Assembly (NCBI GenBank): GCA_021401465.1
Contig: JADDMT010000071.1
Coordinates: 62,001 to 126,000 of the forward strand
Direction: 5' to 3'
From: Teratosphaeria epicoccoides
Taxonomy: Eukaryota > Ascomycota > Dothideomycetes > Mycosphaerellales > Teratosphaeriaceae
DNA: 64,000 bases
Under the pieces are notes generated by a model. That model saw nothing but the letters and a program-made list of their open reading frames with translations. It was not told the DNA's origin and searched no databases. The translations under genes were made by a program, and so were the position numbers. Below are positions 1-8,323 of the stretch, piece by piece (positions within the stretch are counted from its first letter, which is position 1; every line of letters begins with the position of its first letter).

Positions 1-377
1 AAGCCGATCTTGGTCTAATACATCTATCAAGATGGTATATACGGTGCCGTCAAATGCCATCTAAGATCATGCAGTAGCCGCAGTATGCTGCGCCTGACCA
101 GGTAACGTTGATTCTTTGAGAAAAGCGGCCTGAATACAACAGGTAGTACTGCAGCGCGTGATCACGCGTGTAAGCTGACATACTTGCGCAGACCAAACGC
201 GTAGAGTTCAGCCTTGCTCGCAGTCCAGTTTCAGCTCATGCTCGCGCCGAGCAACGTGGTGCTGCATGCGAGGCAATCCTTCTGGTGGGCCGCAGGTGAC
301 GATAAAGACCACGTCTTACTTCTTGTGTTCACCCTCTCCTTTGCGCCGCCATATATAATCACACGTAGCAACAGAGA
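1..377. other. no gene recognised
   Basis: I see no coding region, RNA gene or repeat here. The last part presumably holds the promoter of the P450-like gene that starts at 378; a TATATAATC box-like string sits at about 352-360, some 20 bases before that start codon. Confidence 0.5.
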
Positions 378-1810
378 ATGGCTCCAGGACATAGCTCTGA
401 GCCGGTTTCAGAGGGGTTGAGCTTCACTAATGCACTTACATTGCTGACAATCTTGGTACGAGACATGGCAGTATCAGCATCACACCAGCTTACACAAACG
501 TTCAGGCACTGTCGGCCGTCCTCCTCTATGGCTTTTACAACGTCTTCTTGCACCCACTTGCCAGATATCCAGGCCCGAAACTCTGGACAGCTTACCGCTT
601 GCCGTGTGTTGTCAACAACATTCAAGGTCAGCTGCCCTTTAAGGTATTAGAGCTTCACCGCAAGTACAACTCTGCGGTTGTCAGAATCGCTCCAGCTCAA
701 CTTAGTTTCACGGATCCAGAAGCTTGGCAGGATATATATGGTTTGCAGAATGGACGTATTCAGAACCGGAAAGATCTCAAGGCATACACGCCACCATCGT
801 CAGATGCTGCAAATGGTATCATACACGCGAATGATGTCGTGCACGCAAGGCTGAGGAAAATCTACGGTCCTGCATTTACCCCAAAGGCTGTTGAGGAGCA
901 GTCAGGCATGCTATTGAAATATGCGGATCAGCTTGTCGAACAGCTTGGTAAGGCTGTCAAGGCCAATCCTATCCAAGACATGTCCACGTGGTTCAACTCC
1001 ACTACATTCGATTTGACTGGCGACTTCGCCTTCGGGGAAGCATTCCACTGCCTAGATCGGGGTGGCGAGAATCATTTCTTTATGAAGACTGTCTTTGACG
1101 GAGTCGTCAGAGGTCTCCAGATGCAGCAGTTGGATCATTATGGCATTTTCACCCTGCTGAAGCCTCTGATTCCGAAGTTCATGATGAAGCCGAAGGAAGA
1201 CATGGATCGGTATACACAGGAGCTTGTGGACCGCAGAATGGGTAAAGGCTTCATGGAAAGCAGGACAGACATGCTCAACTATTTGCTGTCGAACAAGAAT
1301 CCGGACGATCAGCTCAGCAGATCTGCACTCTATGAGAATGGTATCACACTGGTCGTTGCCGGCTCCGAGACGACTGCGACTTTGTTGACTGGAACCCTGT
1401 ATTTTCATCTTTCACCATGCTGCTTATCGTTTATTAGCCAACTTTGCAAGGCCAGAAGAGTTCATTCCGGAGCGCTGGTTGCCTGACGCGCCTCCTGGGT
1501 TCCGAAATGACAGACGAGAGGTCTTGCAGCCGTCCATGGTTGGTCTAAGAGGCTGTCTTGGCAAGTCGTGAGTACTTTTTCACCTAGAACCCAGCGCGCA
1601 ATCAAATTTACGTGAGACAGTCTGGCATATGCTGAGATGCGTTTGCTGCTTGCAAAGGCGCTCTGGCATTTCGATTGCGAGCTTGCAGATCCGACAGAGG
1701 ACTGGTATGCCGGGTTGAAGGCATAGATGGTGTGGGGCAAAGGGAGCCTGAGAATGCGCATGGCGCCTGTACAGCACAAAAGTGTGAGATCATCGGTTCC
1801 TGGACACTAA
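378..1810 (+). pseudogene. cytochrome P450 pseudogene (internal deletion, frameshift, nonsense)
   Basis: Relic of a microsomal cytochrome P450 monooxygenase. Exon 1 (378-455) carries a hydrophobic N-terminal anchor, then a 50-bp intron (456-505), then the proline-rich hinge (YPGPKLW at about 569), the C-helix region and the I-helix with the oxygen-binding AGSETT motif (about 1360). At about 1400-1412 the reading frame jumps by one. The sequence continues directly with HHAAYR and then the PERW motif, so the J-K region with the invariant ExxR (roughly 90-100 residues in relatives) is missing. The heme loop GLRGCLGK is present (cysteine codon about 1552), followed by an intron at 1568-1620. In the last exon a TAG at 1724-1726 interrupts the conserved C-terminus; the reading frame beyond still encodes MVWGKG, as in intact P450s, and stops at 1808-1810. 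Without ExxR the enzyme could not fold around heme. The CYP family cannot be assigned by eye. Confidence 0.85.
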
Positions 1811-1842
1811 TTTTGCAATGTCGCTACCTGGGGTCGCTGTGG

Positions 1843-3840
1843 TTACCACCCATATGTCTCAGTGAATAGAAAGATTCCTTGTGCGCCAGTGCCCTTGTGC
1901 ACAGCACGTTCATCTGACAAAGCTGCCACAAATGTTCGAGCTTGCGCGGTAATCGATGTACCGCCACATACAATGATGGCCGTCTCCCCGATGGCAGCCT
2001 CTACGGGAGGCCGAATCATGGCTTCGACACGAGGTCTGCTGCCGAGCGCGATGTGAAGTGAAGAATGTTGGGCGGTCGCAAGGGCACGTGACAGTGGGAA
2101 CTTTTCGTCATCAACTGAGGACATGCTGGCTTTGCTTGAGCATTCATCATTCCCAATCGAACTTTCCTCCAATTGAGCCTCAATCTTGGGCTCACATGAC
2201 GCTTTGAAAAGGCTCTGGTGATGCTCAGTAGCAATTGGTGTGCAGGCCGAATGTTCTTGCGTGATGTGTATTGTGACTTCGAGGTTTGCTCCAGACAGTC
2301 TGCTGTCCTGGACAAGCGTCTGGAGAGTATGCTGGAACCACTCCATGTGCTCATGAGATCGAACAATCCAGTGCATTGAAATGTTGCGCGCGCACCCGGG
2401 CTTCTTTACCAGAGACTCTAGCAAAGGAACTGTAAAGGTAGCACCTGTAGAAGTTGCTACCAGAATGACAGTCTGATAGTGGTCCAAGCGAGGCGGCATG
2501 CCCCAAGGCCCACTTAGAAAGGCTCTGTAAGCTCTGCTTGCATTACGATCTGGTCTCGACGCAGCTTTCAGCAGGCTCCCTGTAAAGCCTTTGTGAGCTT
2601 TGATCACTAGTGTCAAGACGTTTCCAACATCTTTGTCCGTGCATGAGTTGGCGATGGTGAAAGGATGCAGCTCGAGAGGTCGGAGTTGGGGTAGGCTCAA
2701 GTAAACGTGCTGACCAGCCCGCCAGGAGAAATCGACGTCCTTGACGGTGACCTTGACCACATCTCCTGGCAGCGACTGTAGATTGACAATGTAGCCAGGA
2801 GTCTTTGGTCTCGTGAATGTATAAAGGTGCATGTTCCGGCCAAAATTCCAGACCAAACGAACAGCCCAGTCAAATGCTACAAAACCAATTGCCATGAAAA
2901 TATTGTATCGCGCATAGGATGGCACATGCTTGTAAAGGAGCCAAAGCAGTGCCCCCGCTGCGGCTATGTGTTGTGTGACGAACATTTCGTACGCCTTAGC
3001 ACGGAGGAAGCCGAATCCAGACAACATCATCCAAGTCAAGATACCGAAGGCTCCAAAGCCGTACCTGACCATGGGCATCATCTGAATTTCCATAAGGACA
3101 AAGTCTGCCAGCCACCATTCTCGCAGGAAGAAAGACCAGTGTACGATGGCAGTCAGAAACACGGTCCGCGCCGTCCAGCGGTGCAGCCAATTCAGTCGCT
3201 CGTACGAGATGCCCGTCAATAGGCTCAAAGGGTTGATCTTGCTTGACAGCAGGTAAACGAATGGTATTTGGGTTACCGTCACCCACGCACCTCTGAAGCC
3301 AACCTTCTCCCACTTGTATGCGTACATCGAATCCGATTTGTGCAGTATGGTATTGCTCCAGAGCATAGTGAGGATGACAGCCCAATAGAGGGCGAGAATC
3401 AGCCACCGTCCGATTGGGAGGGGAGTGAAGTATTTCGCGATGGCACCAGTGAAATAGATAGGTTGCGAATATGACAGCTCGCGCGAAGTTGCCGTCGCTG
3501 CTGCATATGCCTGGCTGACAAGGCTTTGCGGTCGCCAGGGCCTGCAGGACGGCTCACTTTGCGATTTTCGGACCCGATTTCTGGCCTGTAGGATGTTGAC
3601 GACCCGGACGCAGACAAACATGCCGACCACGCTCGCGAGGCCGTACCAGTAGCCATGGGCAATGCTTTTGTTGACTCCAGTGAACATGCCAGCAGTGGAC
3701 ATGTCCATGCCCCCCATCCCACTCATGTCCATTCCGTCCACGACCGCGACGGCGATTCTGATCAACCGCAGTGGTGTGGAACCATGGAAATTGGATGGTT
3801 GAGGCTGTAAGATTGCCGTATGTTTAACCAAACCGCTCAA
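1843..3840 (-). CDS. ferric/cupric reductase transmembrane component (FRE family)
   Basis: Membrane metalloreductase that moves electrons from cytosolic NADPH through FAD and two hemes to reduce Fe(III) or Cu(II) outside the cell. The 665-aa protein has the N-terminal extracellular segment and membrane span (about 60-85), a ferric-reductase membrane domain with the two heme-binding HX13H pairs (His220/His234 and His291/His305), the FAD motif HPFT (392-395), a GPWG loop (444-447), an NADP-binding Gly-rich strand (about 463-475) and a C-terminal CGG. All catalytic elements look intact and no intron is needed. A methionine-rich stretch (MDMSGMGGMDMS, from residue 37) resembles the copper-binding Mets motifs of CTR transporters, so copper may be the real substrate. 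The start may lie at that internal Met (3732), which would put the Met motif at the very N-terminus as in many relatives. It is divergent from a BIM1-like copper protein, 378 bp away. Confidence 0.93.
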   Translation of the reverse strand: MSGLVKHTAILQPQPSNFHGSTPLRLIRIAVAVVDGMDMSGMGGMDMSTAGMFTGVNKSIAHGYWYGLASVVGMFVCVRVVNILQARNRVRKSQSEPSCRPWRPQSLVSQAYAAATATSRELSYSQPIYFTGAIAKYFTPLPIGRWLILALYWAVILTMLWSNTILHKSDSMYAYKWEKVGFRGAWVTVTQIPFVYLLSSKINPLSLLTGISYERLNWLHRWTARTVFLTAIVHWSFFLREWWLADFVLMEIQMMPMVRYGFGAFGILTWMMLSGFGFLRAKAYEMFVTQHIAAAGALLWLLYKHVPSYARYNIFMAIGFVAFDWAVRLVWNFGRNMHLYTFTRPKTPGYIVNLQSLPGDVVKVTVKDVDFSWRAGQHVYLSLPQLRPLELHPFTIANSCTDKDVGNVLTLVIKAHKGFTGSLLKAASRPDRNASRAYRAFLSGPWGMPPRLDHYQTVILVATSTGATFTVPLLESLVKKPGCARNISMHWIVRSHEHMEWFQHTLQTLVQDSRLSGANLEVTIHITQEHSACTPIATEHHQSLFKASCEPKIEAQLEESSIGNDECSSKASMSSVDDEKFPLSRALATAQHSSLHIALGSRPRVEAMIRPPVEAAIGETAIIVCGGTSITAQARTFVAALSDERAVHKGTGAQGIFLFTETYGW

Positions 3841-4218
3841 CTAGATTCTTGACGAGGGCAAGGTGTGGTCGCGGACATGTTCCAGGTATCAGGAGTCGCA
3901 GGGCCATACTTGCTTAAACATGCTCAGCCAAGTCGCGCTAGCAAGGACAAGCTTCCGTATCTGTACTGGCGCTGTGGCGATTATATCGCCGCGCAGCTCT
4001 CATTCGTGCTGACAGTACTGCAAAGGACAGTAATTCACAAATTCTCCCGTTATTGGCGCTGCCGGGCCACTGCAAGCGTGGGGTCTTGTATTGGCAAAAC
4101 GGCAAGCACGTGCGGACTGCATATGTTAAATAGCAACGTGTCTTCCACTTCCGTGGGATAGAGTGCCCACTTCATCAGATCAGATCAGCAGAAGGTGCGC
4201 AGGTTTACACGTAAGATC
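3841..4218. promoter_or_regulatory. shared divergent promoter of the metalloreductase / BIM1-like pair
   Basis: This is the 378-bp interval between two divergent start codons. The octamer TGGCGCTG occurs twice in the same orientation (3967-3974 and 4054-4061), and a third GCTG core lies in TTCGTGCTGA (about 4006-4015). The GCTG core with its upstream bases is close (about one mismatch each, by eye) to the copper-response element described for the basidiomycete regulator Cuf1. Whether this ascomycete uses such a site is inference. No clear TATA box was seen. Confidence 0.35.
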
Positions 4219-4919
4219 ATGCTGCGACAGCTTCTCATCGCCCTCGCCGCGGCGAGCATCTCATCTGCACACTTCATTCTGCAATGGCCTCCGACTGCGG
4301 GGTTCGACGATGAAGGCGAAGGTACCTCGCCGTGCGGCGAAGCCATGGTGATGGTCAATAGCAGCAGCCCAGAAGTCCAAGTTGGCCAGTTCGCAGTATC
4401 CATCACGAGCACGCACCCCACAGGCCAGTGGCAGTTCCGGGCAACCACGGACACAGAAGAGCCGTACAACTTCACCGACATAGTTCCTGTAGTGAACACG
4501 ACTGGCGTTGGCGACTTCTGCTTGTCGGATTTGCGCGCCCCAAGCGATTTCGCTGGCAAAGGCGGAATTCTCCAGGTCATTGATAACAGCCCTGACGGCA
4601 CCCTGTACCAGGCATGTACCGATAATGTCCCGAGTCATTAGATGCAGCGACTGACCATCCTCCCTCGCAGTGTGCCCCTGTGAACTTTGTCACTGGTTCG
4701 AACAGCACGATCGGCTCAGCCTGCACGAATGCTACAGGCTTCACAGCATCGTGGACGACTCAGGAGAGCGTGTCGGCCAACCCTAGTGTGACGAGCACTA
4801 TGAGCCCCTCGGGCACAGCTGCTGCTACACACACATCATCGGCTGCGGCTGCGCTGGCAACTGGTTTGGGCAGCTTAGCGGGCGGAATTGGTCTTCTTGC
4901 GGTCGGCTTGATCTTGTAG
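4219..4919 (+). CDS. BIM1-like / X325-family LPMO-like copper protein, GPI-anchored
   Basis: Predicted cell-surface copper-binding protein of the LPMO-like X325 (BIM1-like) family, whose studied member in Cryptococcus takes part in copper import rather than polysaccharide oxidation. The 213-aa product has a signal peptide ending ...SSA at residue 17, so the mature chain starts with His18, the N-terminal copper-brace histidine. The family-typical GFDDE and PCG motifs follow, then a second histidine (His66). The LYQCA motif spans the splice junction. A Ser/Thr/Ala-rich stalk and a C-terminal hydrophobic tail indicate a GPI anchor. The first in-frame ATG that gives a signal peptide is 4219. Intron 4612-4670 has a GC donor (CAG|GCATGT), a CTGAC branch site and a CGCAG acceptor; splicing there restores the family motif in frame. 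The divergent FRE neighbour fits a shared copper-uptake role. Confidence 0.88.
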
Positions 4920-5439
4920 GGCGCTGAGGCACATTTTCATGCGATTCTTTGGTGCGCCAGGGTGCGACTGTACAGGTGTGTTCGATCATTGCTTTCCAGC
5001 GAGACTGGCCATGTCTGGCTCTATGTTGTGACATTCCGCTCCGCTACTTGCACGGTCTTGTACTCATGCGTGAGACATGCAACTCAAAAAATTGTTGTGT
5101 GGGAAATACCTCCTACCTCCTACCTCCTACCTCCTAGGAGGTATTCCCAACTCTATTGTGTACACGACTTCTGCGGCCGACGCCTGAGTGACTGATCACG
5201 TGCGGCGCGCAATTATCATCACTTACAGTCACTTCCTTGCCACTTCAGCATGATAGTACGACAATGATTGTTTTTATTTTTGTGACCTTAGCCGTCTGTG
5301 GACGAAGAAGGGGTCATTGTCGGATACTGGTCTTCACGTTCGCGATAGGCAACTCGAAAGGTACGATCTCCTGGGAACAAGTGACCCTTGCATGAATTGG
5401 ACTTATGAGATCCGGCTCCAATACACACAAAACCTATTT
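4920..5439. other. intergenic, no gene recognised
   Basis: Apart from the short heptamer array with inverted flanks at 5101-5148, I see nothing that supports a gene in this interval. Confidence 0.5.
5101..5148. repeat. (TACCTCC)x4 array closing into an inverted repeat
   Basis: Four perfect copies of the 7-mer TACCTCC (5107-5134) are followed directly by TAGGAGGTATTCCC. The left flank GGGAAATACCTCCTA and this right flank are near-perfect inverted repeats with one base difference, so the segment can form a strong hairpin. It lies about 190 bp downstream of the BIM1-like gene. Confidence 0.8.
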
Positions 5440-5898
5440 CTAGCACTTCAGCCTAATGCTATTGAAATCATCAGCGTCGAAATACCCCCCGCCGGCCCTC
5501 TTTCCGACGGCTATTGTTTTCAAGCCCTTGCAATTCACTTTCGCGTACACCTCGACCCGACATTGCTTTAGCAGCTTATCCACAAAATTACTGGCCCCAT
5601 CGACCGTGGTATGGCACTGGTGCTTCTCCACCGTGTCCTGCCCGAGCCGCTTGCCACGGCAATGGACGTCGACGAAGGACAATACGTCCACGGAGTCGTG
5701 CTTGCGCTTCTGCAGTGCTGGTGCTGCCTCTTGGTGCTCTGACATTACGTCGATGAGATTTGTTTCCGTCGTCCGCCAGTTCTTCGCCTCCTTCGCCAAC
5801 ATGAGATGAGTTGCGCTCAGCATGCTACTCGTAATAGTGCGCGTAATACGGCGGACGCACCTCTGGATAGAGCAAATGCAACGTCCTATTCGCCTCAT
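5440..5898 (-). CDS. small secreted-protein-like gene, 5' end unresolved
   Basis: The C-terminal two thirds look like a fungal small secreted protein: a dibasic LQKRK site that could be a Kex2 cleavage point, then evenly spaced cysteines (motifs VHCRGK, HQCHTT, KQCRVEVY, VNCKG) and a terminal SIRLKC. I could not find a convincing signal-peptide exon upstream. The first in-frame residues (Arg/Cys-rich) do not look like a real N-terminus, so either an intron was missed or the 5' end is decayed. The next gene upstream on the same strand (5908-6515) is also a secreted cysteine-rich candidate. Function unknown; extent of the coding region uncertain. Confidence 0.42.
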   Translation of the reverse strand: MRRIGRCICSIQRCVRRITRTITSSMLSATHLMLAKEAKNWRTTETNLIDVMSEHQEAAPALQKRKHDSVDVLSFVDVHCRGKRLGQDTVEKHQCHTTVDGASNFVDKLLKQCRVEVYAKVNCKGLKTIAVGKRAGGGYFDADDFNSIRLKC

Positions 5899-5907
5899 GC
5901 GCCAGCT

Positions 5908-6515
5908 CTAGTGCACTGATTGAGTTGCACTCCTCAGAAATCGATTCCCATCTTTATCATGATACGAAAACCCCGGTAACGCAGCTTCCACATCGATGTA
6001 CCCCTGTGATCCCTGATCCCCAAACCGACTCAAATCCAAAGCACCGGCCTCGTCTCGCTCAGTATGACTACTCATAGCCAGACATTGGTCTGGATCAAAG
6101 GATCGCGAGCAATGGATCCCGGTCCCCGTGCCGGCCCTGTTGTTGGAGTAGCAGCGGATGTCGTCCCGGCGGATCTGACTGTACTTAGGAGAGGCGCAAT
6201 GAGTTGCGCCGTCGCGGCCACCACCACCTCGGCCGCTGTAAGGCACGGAAATGTCTACGAAAGATGAGAGGTTGCAGATCTGCACGCTGCCGCCTGGTGT
6301 ATGGTTAGAAAGTGCTGGAGACGTTTTACATGCCGGTTGCCGACTTTTGGACTGTGCATACAAACGACTCGGCCCTTGTTACAACAGTGGCCGGCGGGAA
6401 GACTGTTGCAGCGCATACTAGAGCCTCCGCAACCACCTAGGTTCCATTTCTCGACGAAAGTAGCCTCACAAAGACATACTGAGGCAGCCACGATGATGCA
6501 CAGTGCGGACTTCAT
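5908..6515 (-). CDS. putative secreted cysteine-rich protein, two exons
   Basis: Candidate secreted protein of about 186 aa. Exon 1 (6362-6515) starts at MKSALCII, a good signal peptide ending near residue 18, followed by a GGCGG...RCN...GHCC cysteine cluster. A 47-bp intron (6315-6361, donor GTATGC, acceptor CCAG) joins in frame to exon 2 (5908-6314). Exon 2 adds further cysteines (QIC, THC, IRC, IHC, DQC) and a polar C-terminus. The CG..xxRCNxxPxGxCC pattern resembles fungal secreted proteins of unknown function. No enzyme motif is visible. The intron was chosen because the two open frames overlap only there and the join keeps the cysteine pattern. Alternative: a frameshifted relic. Confidence 0.5.
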
Positions 6516-7302
6516 CTCTGACGCAGGAAGGTGAAGGCTGTGTTGGACACCAGTGGTCACAACAGATGAGTCCGGACATGGTTATGTACCGCAGTCTGAA
6601 GTTGCTCGTCTCCCGAGGTTGTCTTTGAGTGTAACATTCAAGCCCAGCATACTGCACACGCCGATGGGACAGCCTGATCATTGCAATGCAACTGCACGAG
6701 AGTCTTCTCATTGCCGTACATTAAGGTCGATATCTTTGGACGTACACAAAGGCCAAGCGTTCACTGCGTTATCTCTCTTGCTCAAAGACTAAGGACTCTC
6801 AGGATCTTTGACGAGATCACTGATCAGGTTGAGCTGAGGGAGGTGTCGGCATGTGTATATTCACTGATTGCATAGCCCACATGGAGGTCGCCCGGCGAAG
6901 AGATATTAAGATATTAAGCTAAGAATCAATGTGTTGATTTTGCTTGGTATTTCAACAGGTTGCCTCTCTTGAGGTGCACGCATACCCAGGCCACAAACAG
7001 TCTGTACTAGACTGTAGGCTGATCGAAGTCCTTCAGAGAGTCGTACTGGTCTGCATCTCTTCGATCGACTCATCGCGAAATTTAAGCTCGGAGCTTTCCC
7101 GAACTCTCCACCGAATAGGTCAGCGCCTCCATAAAAGTGGTATCATACAGATTGGACAATGGAACGTGCTGTCGGCCTGATCATGCCTTCCTCGACTTTG
7201 GTTGCTGGACAGCTTCAGACTTTGCTGCCTCTCGCTACTGAAGCTCCCAACGAACGGTTCAATTCAGTAGACAGCACCTAGACCCAGCAATCCTGAGCAA
7301 AA
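6516..7302. other. intergenic with a short upstream ORF
   Basis: No gene recognised. A complete 40-codon ATG reading frame (7159-7281) ends 21 bases before the start codon at 7303. If it lies in the 5' leader of that gene it would be an upstream ORF. ATATTAAGATATTAAG at about 6902-6917 is a short direct repeat. Confidence 0.35.
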
Positions 7303-7746
7303 ATGCCATCACAGCAGTCAAGTCAAGACAGCTCCTCCGCAACTCCAACTTCGAACAGCAGCAGCAATGAGGCGCTACCATACACCATCACACGCTCGAA
7401 ATCAGGCAATAATCTCCAGGTCGACTTCGTTTCTGGACCCATGCAGAGCCAAAATCTGTGGCTCAACCTCCCGGAGCTCCAGGCCGGGGCTGATCGAGAC
7501 AGGGAGCTGAGCCGCAATCAAGCACCAGTCTGTGAGAGGTATCAGTACAAGGAGGAGGACTTGCCGGAGACTTCTTGCCATGATGCGGACGGGCGCTTAA
7601 TTTCGCAGGAGGAGTATGAAGCTATTGCCGCAAGAGAGTTGGCAGAGGAGGAGGAGCGGCAGCGAAGGCGGAGTGCCGGGGCGCAGGGAGAAGCGAGGAG
7701 GGAGAGCGATGATGGGGAGGGCGGTGGTGCTCAGAGGGGCAATTGA
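7303..7746 (+). CDS. hypothetical protein, charged C-terminus
   Basis: A single-exon frame of 147 aa with a good ATG context (AAAATGCC). The N-terminal 25 residues are Ser/Gln/Thr-rich. A central part with aromatic and proline residues (LWLNLPEL at about residue 52) might be folded. The last 45 residues are Glu/Arg-rich and could form a short coiled coil around the EEEERQRRR run. No signal peptide, membrane span or known motif. I do not recognise a family; length and composition make it a plausible but unproven gene. Confidence 0.5.
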   Translation: MPSQQSSQDSSSATPTSNSSSNEALPYTITRSKSGNNLQVDFVSGPMQSQNLWLNLPELQAGADRDRELSRNQAPVCERYQYKEEDLPETSCHDADGRLISQEEYEAIAARELAEEEERQRRRSAGAQGEARRESDDGEGGGAQRGN

Positions 7747-8323
7747 GCTGAACTCGACTTGCTGGATTGCAGAAGCAGGCACCTAAATGTGCGTTCTACA
7801 GCTGGGCAGGTTCCTGAGGTCAGTTCCTGAGGGCTCTCATGCTGGATCGCGTGGGTCAGGTAGGCTCCTGGATTTTTCGACTACTGCTATACATCGCGCT
7901 GAAGACCCTTGAATCCTCCGCTGACACATACCAAGAAGATGAGATTCAACCCATGATCAATGGTTTGCGGAGAGCAGCCCATGTCGATGCTCGAGGCGCT
8001 GGCTGAGCCATGCCTTATTTGTGTAGACTCAAACAGTGCATACTGCGGATCCCGTTCAGAATGTCCCGGTCATGAGATCTAGTCCATGACAGATCAGGGC
8101 GAGACTGCCGGCCTGCGTGCACATTGTGAGCGGCTCTTGTCTGTCGGCTGTGATGCGAGTGCGCCACATCTCAATAAGGCATTGTGCGCCAAGGCCGCGT
8201 GCTTGTCTTGGACACGACTTTTGCAGCTGACGCTCGAACAACGCGCGCTCCTTGCAAGACCATCACGCGTTTGCTAAATTGGCCACCCTCGTCAGCACCA
8301 CGGAGCTACGTGCATAATGAAGC
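7747..8323. other. intergenic, no gene recognised
   Basis: No supported feature. The 3' half presumably carries the promoter of the gamma-tubulin complex gene that starts at 8324. Confidence 0.5.
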
